This document shows, piece after piece, positions 51,681 to 61,444 of a stretch of 64,000 bases of DNA. The stretch covers positions 2,679,001 through 2,743,000 of the forward strand of contig NZ_CP084541.1 in the NCBI RefSeq assembly GCF_020410765.1, in the 5' to 3' direction. The position numbers and the translations under genes are program-made. Position 1 is the stretch's first letter. The number at the start of each line of letters is the position of its first letter. The stretch comes from Streptomyces marincola (lineage in GTDB: Bacteria > Actinomycetota > Actinomycetes > Streptomycetales > Streptomycetaceae). The notes below the pieces were generated by a model. That model worked only from the letters and a program-made list of their open reading frames with translations, did no database searches and was not told the origin of the DNA.

Positions 51681-52817
51681 TCACAGCGGGAGCCGCCGGG
51701 CGCCCGGCGAGGGGATCGCCTCGAACACGCGCGGGGCGCGGTACCCCGCGGCGCCGAACGCGTCGGTGACCGCCGTGCCGATCGCGCCCGCCGCGTCCTC
51801 GTCCACCAGCACGATGGCCGAGCCGCCGAATCCGCCGCCCGTCATCCGGGCCCCGAGCGCCCCCGCGGCGTTCGCCACCTCGACGACCAGGTCGAGTTCC
51901 GGGCAGGACACCTCGAAGTCGTCCCGCAGCGAGGCGTGCCCCTCGGTGAGCACCGCGCCGATGTCGCGGGCCCGGCCGGCGTCGAGCAGTTCGATGACGC
52001 GCTCCACGCGCCGGTTCTCGGTGACCACGTGCCGCACGCGCCGGCGCACGCTCTCGTCCTCCAGGCGCCCCAGCGCGTCCGCCAACTTCTCGTGCGCCAC
52101 GTCGCGCAGGTACGGCACACCGAGCGCCGCCGCGCCCGCCTCGCACTCCGCGCGGCGCGTGGCGTAGGCGCCGTCCGCGTGGCTGTGCTTGACCTGGGTG
52201 TCGACGACCAGCAGGCGCAGCCCTTCGAGGGCCATCGCGAACGGCACCTGGCGCCGGCCGAGGTCGCGGGTGTCGAGGTGCAGCACGTGCCCGGCCGAGC
52301 AACTGGCGGACGCCATCTGGTCGAGGATGCCGCAGGGCATGCCGACGAAGTCGTTCTCCGCCCGCTGCGAGAGGCGCGCCAGCTCGTCCGGGGGCAGGCC
52401 GAGGCCGTTCAGATCGCTGAGCGCGAGCGCCGTCGCCACCTCGATGGCCGCGGAGGAGGAGAGGCCGGCGCCGGTGGGCACGTCCGAGTCGAAGAGGATG
52501 TCCGCGCCGCCGATGCCGTGCCCCGCCTCGCGCAGCGCCCAGGCGACGCCGGCCGGGTAGGCCGCCCAGCCGGGAACATCGCCCGGCGCGAGCCCGTCGA
52601 GCGCCACCTCGACGGTGCCGCCCTCCACGCCGAGCGAGTGCAGGCGCAGGCGGCCGTCCGCGCGCCCGGCCGCCGTCGCGCGGACGGTGTGCGGCAGCGC
52701 GAAGGGCATCACGTAGCCCTCGTTGTAGTCGGTGTGCTCACCGATCAGGTTGACGCGTCCCGGGGCGGCCCACAGGCCCTCGGGGTCGCGGCCGAACAGC
52801 TCGTCGAACGTGGTCAC
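51681..52817 (-). CDS. galK: galactokinase
   Basis: A 378-residue GHMP kinase with the galactokinase signature GRVNLIGEHTDYNEGYVMPF, the phosphate-binding loop PTGAGLSSSAAIEVATALAL and GARMTGGGFGGSAIVL near the C-terminus. It phosphorylates galactose in the Leloir pathway. GTG 52817 overlaps the galE stop by four bases (GTGA). Confidence 0.97.
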   Translation of the reverse strand: MTTFDELFGRDPEGLWAAPGRVNLIGEHTDYNEGYVMPFALPHTVRATAAGRADGRLRLHSLGVEGGTVEVALDGLAPGDVPGWAAYPAGVAWALREAGHGIGGADILFDSDVPTGAGLSSSAAIEVATALALSDLNGLGLPPDELARLSQRAENDFVGMPCGILDQMASASCSAGHVLHLDTRDLGRRQVPFAMALEGLRLLVVDTQVKHSHADGAYATRRAECEAGAAALGVPYLRDVAHEKLADALGRLEDESVRRRVRHVVTENRRVERVIELLDAGRARDIGAVLTEGHASLRDDFEVSCPELDLVVEVANAAGALGARMTGGGFGGSAIVLVDEDAAGAIGTAVTDAFGAAGYRAPRVFEAIPSPGARRLPL

Positions 52818-53821
52818 GCGCTCTCTCCTCGGTCCTGCTCCCGGTCCTGCTCCGCGGCCCCGCGCCGGGCGAAGTCCCACGCGTCCGCGACGATGGCGGC
52901 CAGGTCGGTCCTGGTGGGGCGCCAGCCGAGGCGTTCGCGCGCGCGGTCGGCCGAGGCCACGAGCACCGCGGGGTCGCCCGCGCGGCGCGGCGCCGGGGTC
53001 TCGGGCACCGGGTGCCCGGTCACCCGGCGCACGGTCTCGACGACCTCGCGGACGGAGAAGCCGTTGCCGTTGCCGAGGTTGCAGATCAGGTGCTCGCCCG
53101 GGCGGGCTGCGGCCAGCGCGAGCAGGTGGGCGTCGGCGAGGTCGTCGACGTGGATGTAGTCGCGCACGCACGTGCCGTCCGGCGTGGGGTAGTCGTCGCC
53201 GAACACCGAGACCGAGGCGCGGCGGCCCTGCGCGACTTGGAGCACCAGGGGGATCAGGTGGCTCTCGGGGTCGTGGCGCTCGCCCTGGTGGCCGGCGTCG
53301 GAGAGGTGGGCGCCCGCGACGTTGAAGTAGCGCAGCGACACGGCGGCGAGGCCGTGGGCGGCGCACTCGCCGGTGATCATGTGGTCGACGGCGAGCTTGG
53401 AGGCGCCGTACGGGTTGCCGGGCGCGGTCGGCGCGTCCTCGGTGATGGGCACGCTCTCGGGCTCGCCGTAGACGGCGGCGGTCGAGGAGAAGATCAACGT
53501 CCGCACGTCCGCGTCGCGCATGGCGCGCAGCAGGTCGAGCGAGCCGCCGACGTTGTTGCGCCAGTACTTCTCGGGGTCGGCCACGGACTCGCCCACCTGC
53601 GAGCAGGCCGCGAAGTGCAGCACGGCGTCGAACGACGGGTCGAGGTGCTTGTCCGCCTCCTGGACCCGGCCCTCGACGAACTCCGCGCCGGCCGGCACGC
53701 CGTCGCGGAAGCCGGTGGACAGGTCGTCGAGCACGGTCACGGCGTGCCCGGCGCGCAGCAGGTGGGCGGCCACGACGCCGCCCACGTACCCCGCGCCGCC
53801 CGTCACCAGGTACTTGCCCAT
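52814..53821 (-). CDS. galE: UDP-glucose 4-epimerase
   Basis: A 335-residue SDR enzyme with the NAD motif TGGAGYVGG, the catalytic Ser-Tyr-Lys set (SSTAAVYGE, YGASK) and RYFNVAGA. It interconverts UDP-galactose and UDP-glucose. It is coupled to galT by TGATG overlap upstream and to galK downstream. Confidence 0.97.
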   Translation of the reverse strand: MGKYLVTGGAGYVGGVVAAHLLRAGHAVTVLDDLSTGFRDGVPAGAEFVEGRVQEADKHLDPSFDAVLHFAACSQVGESVADPEKYWRNNVGGSLDLLRAMRDADVRTLIFSSTAAVYGEPESVPITEDAPTAPGNPYGASKLAVDHMITGECAAHGLAAVSLRYFNVAGAHLSDAGHQGERHDPESHLIPLVLQVAQGRRASVSVFGDDYPTPDGTCVRDYIHVDDLADAHLLALAAARPGEHLICNLGNGNGFSVREVVETVRRVTGHPVPETPAPRRAGDPAVLVASADRARERLGWRPTRTDLAAIVADAWDFARRGAAEQDREQDRGESA

Positions 53822-54861
53822 CAGCTCGCCACCTCTCGGAGCCGGTCGGCCGCGGCCTCCGGCAGAACGTCGTTCACGAAAGCGCCCATGCCCGACTCGG
53901 AGCCGGCCAGGTACTTCAGTTTGCCCGGGCTGCGCCTGATGGTGAAAAGCTCCAGGTGCAGCGCGAAGTCCTCCCGGTCCTCGATGCCGAACGGCGCCTG
54001 GTGCCAGCCGGATATGTAGGGCGTCGGCGGCGCTTCCGGGCCGAAGACGCGGTCGAAGCGCCGCAGCAACTCCAGGTAGACGCCCGGGAATTCGGCCCGT
54101 TCCGCGTCGTCGAGCGCCGTCAGGTCGGGCACCCGGCGCCGCGGGTACAGGTGCACCTCGTAGGGCCAGCGCGCGGCGTGCGGCACGAACGCCGTCCAGT
54201 GCGCCGTCTCCAGCACGACGCGCCGGCCGTCGGCGCGTTCGGCGGCGAGCCGTTCGTCGTAGAGGTTCTGCCCGGTGCGGGCCTTGTGCGCGGCGACGGA
54301 GCGCAGCGCGCGGCGGGTGTGCGGGGTGACGAACGGGTAGCCGTAGATCTGCCCGTGCGGGTGGGCCAGGGTCACCCCGATCTCGGCGCCGCGGTTCTCG
54401 AAGCAGTAGACCTGTTCGACGCCGGGCAGCAGCGACAGTTCGGCGGTGCGGTCGGTCCAGGCCCACAGCACCAGCGCGGCCTGCTGCTCGGTGAGCGAGG
54501 CGAACGACGCGTCGTGCTCGGGCGTGAAGCAGACGACCTCGCAGCGGCCGGCCGCGCCGCTGAAGGAGGGGAAGCGGTTCTCGAAGACGGCGACCTCGTA
54601 GCTGTCCGCGGGTATCTCGCTCAGCCGCTCGCCCCGCGTGGGGCACAGCGGGCACTGGTCGGCCGGGGGGTGGTAGGTGCGGGTCTGGCGGTGGGCCGCG
54701 TAGCCGACGCGCTCGTCGAGCAGCGGGTCGTGCCTGATCTCCGAGGACGCCTGGACGGGCGGCAGCGGGCGGCGGTCGGGGGCGTCGCGCACGGCGTCGT
54801 CGGCGAGGTCGTAGTAGATCAGGTCGCGGCCGTCGGCGAGTCGGGTTGCGGTTCTCTTCAT
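53821..54861 (-). CDS. galT: galactose-1-phosphate uridylyltransferase
   Basis: A 346-residue HIT-superfamily enzyme. The active-site segment HPHGQIYGYPFVTPH contains the catalytic HxH, and the zinc site Cys are in QCPLCPTRG. EIRHDPLLDERVGYAAHRQT is conserved GalT sequence. It is the first gene of galTEK. ATG 54861 is chosen; an adjacent GTG is also in frame. Confidence 0.96.
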   Translation of the reverse strand: MKRTATRLADGRDLIYYDLADDAVRDAPDRRPLPPVQASSEIRHDPLLDERVGYAAHRQTRTYHPPADQCPLCPTRGERLSEIPADSYEVAVFENRFPSFSGAAGRCEVVCFTPEHDASFASLTEQQAALVLWAWTDRTAELSLLPGVEQVYCFENRGAEIGVTLAHPHGQIYGYPFVTPHTRRALRSVAAHKARTGQNLYDERLAAERADGRRVVLETAHWTAFVPHAARWPYEVHLYPRRRVPDLTALDDAERAEFPGVYLELLRRFDRVFGPEAPPTPYISGWHQAPFGIEDREDFALHLELFTIRRSPGKLKYLAGSESGMGAFVNDVLPEAAADRLREVAS

Positions 54862-54951
54862 CACCCAATCCAGATCCAGCGCACTTCAACAGAAACCAAC
54901 ATAAGGAAGCATACCGGGGCCCCGCGCGTCAACGGACGGGAAGCGGGCCGC
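54862..54951 (-). promoter_or_regulatory. galTEK promoter region
   Basis: An AT-rich island (54880-54915) stands out of the GC background. On the coding strand it reads TATGTTGGTTTCTGTTGAAG, which contains TGTTG-N5-TGTTG direct repeats, and TTGACG lies 20-25 bp further upstream. The Streptomyces galP1 promoter is known for direct hexamer-type operator repeats; whether these correspond is inference. Confidence 0.45.
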
Positions 54952-55638
54952 TCAGGCGCCGCGGGCGCCGTCCCGCGCCGCGAGGTGGTCGGCCAGGCCC
55001 GTGCGGACCGCGAGGGCCGCGGCTTCGAGGCGCGAGGCCGTTCCGAGCTTGGTCAGCAGCCGCTGCACGTGGGTGCGCGCCGTGCTCGGCGCGACGCCGA
55101 GGCCCGCAGCGATGCGCCGGGTGTCCTCGCCCTCGACGATGCGCACCAGCACGTCGGCCTCGCGTTCGGTGAGCAGCGCCGCGAGCCTGGCCCCCTCGGC
55201 CTCCACGCCGGAACGCGGGTGCAGCAGTTCGGCGAACGCGTCCCGCAGCAGTTGCGGCGCCACCGCCGCCTCCCCCGCCTTGGCCTTCACCATGGCGCGT
55301 TCCACGCCCTCGATCCGCTCGTCGTGCCGCACGTAGCCGCGCGCGCCCGCCGCGAACGCCGCCGCCACGCCCCGCGGGCTCGGCACGGGACCGAGCACGA
55401 CGACCGCGACCCGCGGGCACTCGCGCCTGATGCGCCGCACGGGGTCGAGGGCGCCCGGCGCCTCCGGCTCGCGCGAGCCGAGCAGGCACACGTCCGGCTG
55501 CTTGCCGACGACCAGGTCGGCCCCCCGCCCCGCGGGCGCGCCGGCGCCGAGCACCCGGTGCCCGCGCACCCGCAGGGCGGAGGCCAGCGCCTCGGCCACC
55601 AGCCTCCTGTCGTCGACGACCACGACCCGTACGCTCAT
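54952..55638 (-). CDS. LuxR-type regulator with degenerate receiver domain
   Basis: A 228-residue protein with a receiver fold (VRVVVVDDRRLVAEALASAL) whose phosphoacceptor strand reads PDVCLLGSREPE, without Asp, and which has no conserved Lys. The LuxR domain is LLTEREADVLVRIVEGEDTR..LGVAPSTARTHVQRLLTKLG. It probably works without phosphorylation. ATG 55638 has GGGAG upstream. It lies upstream of galTEK; with the regulator after galK it brackets that operon. Confidence 0.86.
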   Translation of the reverse strand: MSVRVVVVDDRRLVAEALASALRVRGHRVLGAGAPAGRGADLVVGKQPDVCLLGSREPEAPGALDPVRRIRRECPRVAVVVLGPVPSPRGVAAAFAAGARGYVRHDERIEGVERAMVKAKAGEAAVAPQLLRDAFAELLHPRSGVEAEGARLAALLTEREADVLVRIVEGEDTRRIAAGLGVAPSTARTHVQRLLTKLGTASRLEAAALAVRTGLADHLAARDGARGA

Positions 55639-55673
55639 CACGTCTCCCGCCACCGCAGTCGCCGCCCGGGTCG

Positions 55674-57575
55674 CTACCGGTAGACGAGGACGGACCGGAC
55701 GTCCGCCCCATCACTGCTGTAGAACGACCGGTTGGCCAGCACCAGTGTGTTGTCCCGCCAGATGATGTGCTGATCGTGCACGAAGATGCCCGACATCAGG
55801 GCGTGCTCCTGGGGGCGGGCCGCCCGGTCGAGTGCCATGATCGGCCGCACCTCCTCCGTTGCCGGGTCGATCGCCACCACCATGCCCTCAAGCTCGGCGC
55901 TCGCCACCTGATAGGCCAGAATCTGGCCGTCCTGCACGCCGAACGGCAGGATCTGACCGCCGTTGATGGCCGGAACCTCCCACAGCGGCTGCCCCGTGCT
56001 CAGGTCGAACGCCTCCACCGCGTTGTCGCCGTAGGGCACGTTGCTCGGCAGGTAGAGGAACCCCTCGTGCTCGACGCCGAGCCAGCAGTTGTCGAACGAG
56101 TTCGTCTCGCACGGTCGCAGGTACCGGTCCTGGTCGTAGTCGAGTTCGCCCGCGACCTCCTCGTGGTTCTCGTCGATCACGAGGACGCGCGCGTGGTCGG
56201 CCGCCGTGTAGTCCTCGCCCACCGTCGCGGTCACCACCAGCGGGTCGACGGAGACGACCGACTGGACCTCGAACGGCTCGCCCTCGTAGGTCGGCCCGTA
56301 GGCCCACTCCCACAGCTCGGTGTCGCCGCTCTCGTCGGTGGCGCGGATGGAACCGCCCTCGTCCCCGGCGAAACCGCAGCTCAGCTGCGAGACGAACATG
56401 TCGTCCACGACCGTGTAGGCCGACTCGCGGCAGTCGGAGTTCGCCGGCGGCTGCCAGATCATCTCCTGCCGGCTGATGCTGAAGCCCAGGCCCGCGACGC
56501 CGGTGCCCACCGCGACCGTGTCGCCCAGGATGGCGGGCACGGAGCCGGCCGAGGTCGGCCACTCCGACTCGATCTGCATGCTCATGACCTCCGTGCCCGC
56601 CGCTATGTCGACCACGGTCAGCACCTCGCAGTCCCGCCCCTGGAGGAGCGCGACGCGGTGGTCCGACACGTTGCTCGACGGCAGGCAGCCGCCGCCGGAG
56701 AACTCGAACGGCAGGCTCCAGTTCTCCTGGCCCGTCGCGAGGTCGTAGGACACCAGCGAGTCGGGCGTGACCCGGACGAACGCGTCCTCGGTCAGCCAGG
56801 TGCCCTTGGCGTCGATGATGTTCTCCTCCTCGCTGACCTCGGGCGCGGGCACCTCCCAGGCCAGGGACGCGTCGATCGCCTCGGTGGGCAGCGGCAGCCC
56901 CGTCCCGTTCCCCGCCTCGCCGCGGGCCCCGCCCTCGGCGCCGTCGTCCGCGCCGTCGCCCGCGGCCTGGGCCGGGCTGTCCCCGTTCCCGCCGGTGAGC
57001 AGCCACACGGCGCCCCCGCCCCCCACGAGCACCGCGAACGCGGCCACCGCGGCGAGCACGACACCGCGCCGTCCTCGGCCCCTGGGCCCCGCGGGGCCGG
57101 GCGGCGGCGTCGCGAAGCCTCCGGTGGCGGGGCCGTAGGGCCCCGGCGCGGTGGGCGCGCCGAACGCGCCCCCCGGCGCGGCCGGGCCCGGCTGCCCCGG
57201 CAGGCCCGGCTGCTGGTACGGCGACGGGTAGGGCGCGGCGCCCGGGGACTGCGGGAAGCCGTAGCCCTGCTGCGGAGAGCCGTACGCCTGCTGCGGGTAG
57301 CCGTAACCGGGCTGGCCCGGCAGGCCGCCCGGCACGGCGGGCGGCGCGGACGCCGGCGTGCCGGGAGCGGGCGCGGGACCGCCCGGCGCGGACGCCGGCG
57401 TGCCGGGAGCGGGCGCGGGACCGCCCGGCGCGGACGCCGGCGTGCCGGGAGCGGGCGCGGGGCTGCCCGGGGCGGGAGCGGGCGCGGGGCTGCCCGGGGC
57501 GGGCGCGGGGCCGCCGCCGGGTTCAGGCTGCGGCGGTCCCGGCGGGTTCTGCGGCGGTGGCGGCGGCTGTGACAT
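55674..57575 (-). CDS. membrane-anchored PQQ-like beta-propeller protein
   Basis: A 633-residue protein. The first ~165 residues are Pro/Ala/Gly-rich and cytosolic, with 14-residue tandem repeats. One membrane helix follows (GVVLAAVAAFAVLVGGGGAV). The rest is an extracellular propeller of PQQ-enzyme-like blades (LVSYDLATGQENWSLPFEFS, VEAFDLSTGQPLWEVPAING) without PQQ-binding enzyme motifs. It is probably a sensor or scaffold in the envelope. ATG 57575 has GGGGGAA upstream. Confidence 0.85.
   Translation of the reverse strand: MSQPPPPPQNPPGPPQPEPGGGPAPAPGSPAPAPAPGSPAPAPGTPASAPGGPAPAPGTPASAPGGPAPAPGTPASAPPAVPGGLPGQPGYGYPQQAYGSPQQGYGFPQSPGAAPYPSPYQQPGLPGQPGPAAPGGAFGAPTAPGPYGPATGGFATPPPGPAGPRGRGRRGVVLAAVAAFAVLVGGGGAVWLLTGGNGDSPAQAAGDGADDGAEGGARGEAGNGTGLPLPTEAIDASLAWEVPAPEVSEEENIIDAKGTWLTEDAFVRVTPDSLVSYDLATGQENWSLPFEFSGGGCLPSSNVSDHRVALLQGRDCEVLTVVDIAAGTEVMSMQIESEWPTSAGSVPAILGDTVAVGTGVAGLGFSISRQEMIWQPPANSDCRESAYTVVDDMFVSQLSCGFAGDEGGSIRATDESGDTELWEWAYGPTYEGEPFEVQSVVSVDPLVVTATVGEDYTAADHARVLVIDENHEEVAGELDYDQDRYLRPCETNSFDNCWLGVEHEGFLYLPSNVPYGDNAVEAFDLSTGQPLWEVPAINGGQILPFGVQDGQILAYQVASAELEGMVVAIDPATEEVRPIMALDRAARPQEHALMSGIFVHDQHIIWRDNTLVLANRSFYSSDGADVRSVLVYR
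57343..57468 (-). repeat. three 42-bp in-frame tandem repeats
   Basis: Copies at 57343-57384, 57385-57426 and 57427-57468; the first two are identical and the third has small changes. They encode the Pro/Ala repeats in the N-terminus of the propeller protein. Confidence 0.88.
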
Positions 57576-57782
57576 GGAGTTCCCCCTGGCCCGGCCGGTC
57601 ACGGAAGGCGGCGCTCCGTGGCGGACGGCGGATGGTCGTTCTGCGTGGTCGGCGCCCGGCGGACCGGCACGACGGCACGTTGCTCCGTCCGAGCGAAGCT
57701 CTTTCTACCATCGGACACCGGTACGGCCCGCGCGGTTCCGCCCCGTTCCCCGCCGCCTTCCCGCCCGCCGCGGGCGCGCGGC

Positions 57783-59630
57783 TCAGCCCTCCTCGGCCAG
57801 CTCCAGCCAGCGCGTCTCCAACTCGTCCCGCTGGCCCGCCAGTTCCCTCAGGCGCGCGTCGAGGTCCGCCATGCGCGCGAAGTCCGTCGCGTGCTGTGCC
57901 ATTTCGGCGTGCACCGCGCTCTCCTTCTCCCCGATGCGGTCGAGCTGCCGCTCGATGCGCTGGATCTCCTTCTGCGCGGCGCGCGACAGCTGCGCCGGCT
58001 TCGCCCCGGCCGCGCCACCGGAAACGGTTCCGGTGCCGGCGGCGGCACCGCCGTCCGCAGGCGCCCCCGCGCGGTCGGCGGCCGGAGCGGCGTCGGCCAG
58101 CCGCGCGCTGCGGCGTTCCAGGTACTCGTCGACGCCGCGCGGCAGCATCCGCAACGCCCCGTCGCCCAGCAGCGCGTAGACGCGGTCGGTGGTCCGCTCA
58201 AGGAAGAAGCGGTCGTGGCTGATGACGACGAGCGAGCCGGGCCAGCCGTCCAGCAGGTCCTCAAGCTGCGTCAGCGTCTCGATGTCGAGGTCGTTCGTCG
58301 GCTCGTCGAGGAACAGCACGTTCGGCTCGTCCATCAGCAGCCGCAGGATCTGGAGCCGGCGCCGCTCGCCGCCGGAGAGGTCGCCGACGGGCGTCCACTG
58401 CCGCTCCTTGCCGAAGCCGAAACGCTCGCACAGCTGCGAGGCCGTCATCTCGCGGCCCTTGCCCAGGTCGACGCGGGCCCGCACCCGTTCCACCGCTTCC
58501 AGCACCCGCCAGGTCGGGTCGAGTTCCCCGACCTCCTGCGACAGGTACGCCAGCCGCACCGTCTTGCCGACCACCACGCGGCCACCGGCGGCGCGCCCGT
58601 CGCGCAGCGCGCGCAGCAGCGAGGTCTTGCCCGCGCCGTTCACCCCGACCAGGCCGACCCGGTCGCCGGGGCCGAGCTGCCACGTGACGCCGGTCAGCAG
58701 CTCCCGGCCGCCGGCGGCCACCGTGACGTTCTCCAGCTCGTACACCGTCCGGCCGAGGCGCGCGCCCGCGAACCGCATCAGCTCGGCGTTGTCCCGGGGC
58801 GGCGGCACGTCCGCGATGAGCGCGTTCGCGGCCTCGATGCGGAACCTGGGCTTGCTGGTGCGCGCCGGGGCGCCGCGCCGCAGCCAGGCCAGCTCCTTGC
58901 GCATCAGGTTCTGCCGCTTGGCCTCCTCGCCCGCCGCGACGCGCGCCCGCTCGGCGCGCGCGAACACGTAGTCGCTGTACCCGCCGTCGTAGAAGTGCAC
59001 CGCGCCGCGCTGCACGTCCCACATCCGCGTGCAGACCTGGTCGAGGAACCACCGGTCGTGGGTCACGACCACGAGCGCGGAACGGCGGGCCCGCAGGTGC
59101 GCGGCGAGCCACGCGATGCCCTCGACGTCGAGGTGGTTCGTCGGCTCGTCGAGCACGATCAGGTCCTGCTCGGAGATCAGCAGCTTCGCGAGCGCGATGC
59201 GCCGCCGTTCGCCGCCGGAGAGCGGGCCGATGACCGTGTCGAGGCCGTCGGGGAACGCCGGCAGGTCCAGGCCGCCGAACAGCCCGGTCAGCACGGACCT
59301 GACCGCCGCGTTCCCCGCCCACTCGTGGTCCGCGAGGTCCCCGATGACCTCCTGCCTGATGGTCGCGGCCGGGTCGAGCGTGTCCGACTGCGTCAGCACG
59401 CCGAGCCGCAGCCCGCCCGAGTGCGTGACCCGGCCGGAGTCCGGCTCCTCCTGGCGCGCGAGGACGCGCACGAGTGTGGTCTTGCCGTCGCCGTTGCGGC
59501 CCACGACCCCGATGCGGTCGCCCTCCCCGACGCCGAGCGAGACGCCGTCGAGCACCGTGCGGGTGCCGTACACCTTGCGGACGGATTCCAGGTTCGCGAG
59601 GTTCCTGGCGGGCTTGGCGGACTCAGGCAT
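57783..59630 (-). CDS. ABC-F family ATPase (Uup-like)
   Basis: A 615-residue protein with two ATP-binding cassettes: GVVGRNGDGKTTL, LSGGERRRIALAKLL, LIVLDEPTNHLD; and GLVGVNGAGKTSLL, LSGGERRRLQILRLL, VLFLDEPTNDLD. There are no membrane segments. A C-terminal coiled coil (KEIQRIERQLDRIGEKESAV) is as in Uup. ABC-F proteins act on ribosomes; the Uup branch is housekeeping rather than resistance. ATG 59630 overlaps the ispE end by eight bases. Confidence 0.94.
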   Translation of the reverse strand: MPESAKPARNLANLESVRKVYGTRTVLDGVSLGVGEGDRIGVVGRNGDGKTTLVRVLARQEEPDSGRVTHSGGLRLGVLTQSDTLDPAATIRQEVIGDLADHEWAGNAAVRSVLTGLFGGLDLPAFPDGLDTVIGPLSGGERRRIALAKLLISEQDLIVLDEPTNHLDVEGIAWLAAHLRARRSALVVVTHDRWFLDQVCTRMWDVQRGAVHFYDGGYSDYVFARAERARVAAGEEAKRQNLMRKELAWLRRGAPARTSKPRFRIEAANALIADVPPPRDNAELMRFAGARLGRTVYELENVTVAAGGRELLTGVTWQLGPGDRVGLVGVNGAGKTSLLRALRDGRAAGGRVVVGKTVRLAYLSQEVGELDPTWRVLEAVERVRARVDLGKGREMTASQLCERFGFGKERQWTPVGDLSGGERRRLQILRLLMDEPNVLFLDEPTNDLDIETLTQLEDLLDGWPGSLVVISHDRFFLERTTDRVYALLGDGALRMLPRGVDEYLERRSARLADAAPAADRAGAPADGGAAAGTGTVSGGAAGAKPAQLSRAAQKEIQRIERQLDRIGEKESAVHAEMAQHATDFARMADLDARLRELAGQRDELETRWLELAEEG

Positions 59631-60567
59631 GGGACTCGATGGTAGTCGCCCCGGGAACGGGCCCGGCCGTCGCACGGGCGCGGAGGCTGACCCCGTTCGC
59701 CACGAGGGCCGCGGCGATCCCGGCGGCGGCCTCGGCGTCCGGCGCGAGGAACGCGCACGTCGGCCCGGAACCGGACACCAGACCGGCCGGCGCGCCCGCC
59801 GCCAGGCCCGCCGCGAGCGTGGCCGCGAGGCCCGGGCGCAGCGAGAGCGCGGCGGGCTGGAGGTCGTTGGCGAGCGCGGCGGCGAGCCCGGCGGTGTCGC
59901 CCGCGCGCAGCGCGGCGAGCAGCGCCGGGTCGGCGGCGGGCTCGGGCACGGCGGCTGCGCCGCGCAGCCGGTCGCACTCGCGGTAGACCTCGGGGGTGCC
60001 GAGGCCGCCGTCGGCGGGCGCGAACACCCAGTGGAACGTGCCGCCCACCGGCAGCTCCGTCAGCCGCTCGCCCCGGCCCTCGCCGAGCGCCGCGCCGCCC
60101 ACGAGGCTGAACGGCACGTCGGAGCCGAGCCGCGCGCACAGCTCAAGCAGGTCGGCGCGCGGGGTCCGCGTGCCCCACAGGGTGTCGCAGGCCAGCAGCG
60201 CGCCCGCCGCGTCGGCGCTGCCGCCCGCCATGCCGCCGGCGACGGGGATGTCCTTGTCGATGTGCAGGTGCACGTCGGGCGCGAACCCGTGGTGGGCGGC
60301 GAGCAGTTCCGCGGCCCGCACCGCCAGGTTCCGGCCGTCGAGCGGAACGTGCTCGCTGCCCGGTCCCGAGCAGCTGATGCCGGGCCCCCGCCCGTCCGGC
60401 GCGGGCGTCGCCGTCACGCGGTCATGGATGCCGACGGCGAGGAAGACGTTGGCCAGGTCGTGGAAGCCGTCCGGGCGGCGGGGGCCGACGGAGAGCTGCA
60501 CGTTGACCTTGGCGGGCACGCGGACGGTGACGGACCGGCCGGGCGCCGGGCGGGGAGGCTGTGACAC
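59623..60567 (-). CDS. ispE: 4-diphosphocytidyl-2-C-methyl-D-erythritol kinase
   Basis: A 314-residue GHMP kinase of the MEP isoprenoid pathway with VPAKVNVQLSVGPRRPDGFH, the phosphate loop PVAGGMAGGSADAAGALLAC and VSGSGPTCAFLAPD. The GTG start lies at 60567. In Streptomyces the methyltransferase gene rsmA/ksgA normally precedes ispE; here the next gene upstream is an opposing GNAT gene, so the usual order is broken. Confidence 0.96.
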   Translation of the reverse strand: MSQPPRPAPGRSVTVRVPAKVNVQLSVGPRRPDGFHDLANVFLAVGIHDRVTATPAPDGRGPGISCSGPGSEHVPLDGRNLAVRAAELLAAHHGFAPDVHLHIDKDIPVAGGMAGGSADAAGALLACDTLWGTRTPRADLLELCARLGSDVPFSLVGGAALGEGRGERLTELPVGGTFHWVFAPADGGLGTPEVYRECDRLRGAAAVPEPAADPALLAALRAGDTAGLAAALANDLQPAALSLRPGLAATLAAGLAAGAPAGLVSGSGPTCAFLAPDAEAAAGIAAALVANGVSLRARATAGPVPGATTIESHA

Positions 60568-60727
60568 CGCACGATTCTAGGCACCGACACGCCGGCCGCC
60601 CGCCGCCGGATCGGTGGTGGGCCACGCCACGGGAGCGGGGCTCCGGTGAACGCACGCGCGCGGTCGAAACCGCCGGAAGCGGCTTCCGCGGATCGGTCAC
60701 GGAGGGTGGCGGCCCGCGGCAAACCCG

Positions 60728-61444
60728 ATGCGTGTCCACCGCCCCCATGGGACGCTGCACCGCGTGGGAGATCCACCGCTTGCCGACCTCGACACCCCCC
60801 GGTTCACACAGCGCCTACGACTCGAACCGGTCCGCCCCGCCAAGGCGCTCGACCTCTGGCGTGTGCATCAGGACGACAAGGTATGGCCCTGGTACAGCGG
60901 CGCGAGGCCGAGCCTCGAACAGGTGAGGGCATCGGCCGCGTTCATGGGTGACTCATGGCGTCTCCACGGCGTCCACAAGTGGATCGCGTACGACCGTGGG
61001 AGCGGCGAGGTCGTCGGTCGCGGCGGGCTGTCCCGCACGCCCGTCGACGACGACTGGGGCCAGATCTACGCGTTCCTCCCCGACGAACCATGGGTGCGTG
61101 CCGCCCATGGCGCGCACCGGCCCTTCACCGCGCACGCCAACTGGGTTGAGATCGGTTGGGCACTGCGACGCGAGTTCTGGGGGCGCGGCTACGCGTCCGA
61201 AATCGGGCGTGCGGGGCTGGCGTTCGCGTTCGACACCCTGGGGATGCGGGCCGTGGTTTCCTGCACGGTCCGACACAACGTGCGTTCGCGCTCTGTCATG
61301 GAGCGCATCGGCATGCGGTACGCGGGCGAGATCCGCAGCCGCGGCATGGTCGAAGGGGCGGCAGGCGAGCAGGACGACGCCCCGTTCGCCGTGTGCGTAC
61401 GGCTGCGCGGCGACGGGGCTCCGCCACCCGCGCCTACGCCCTGA
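60728..61444 (+). CDS. GNAT-family N-acetyltransferase (RimJ/RimL-like)
   Basis: Up to 238 residues. LDTPRFTQRLRLEPVRPAKA is a RimJ-type start, and WALRREFWGRGYASEIGRAG is the acetyl-CoA loop (RREFWGRGYA), followed by VVSCTVRHNVRSRSVMERIG. The true start may be GTG 60764, since ATG 60728 lacks a ribosome site. Its location right where conserved gene order ends suggests it belongs to the accessory segment. Confidence 0.85.
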   Translation: MRVHRPHGTLHRVGDPPLADLDTPRFTQRLRLEPVRPAKALDLWRVHQDDKVWPWYSGARPSLEQVRASAAFMGDSWRLHGVHKWIAYDRGSGEVVGRGGLSRTPVDDDWGQIYAFLPDEPWVRAAHGAHRPFTAHANWVEIGWALRREFWGRGYASEIGRAGLAFAFDTLGMRAVVSCTVRHNVRSRSVMERIGMRYAGEIRSRGMVEGAAGEQDDAPFAVCVRLRGDGAPPPAPTP

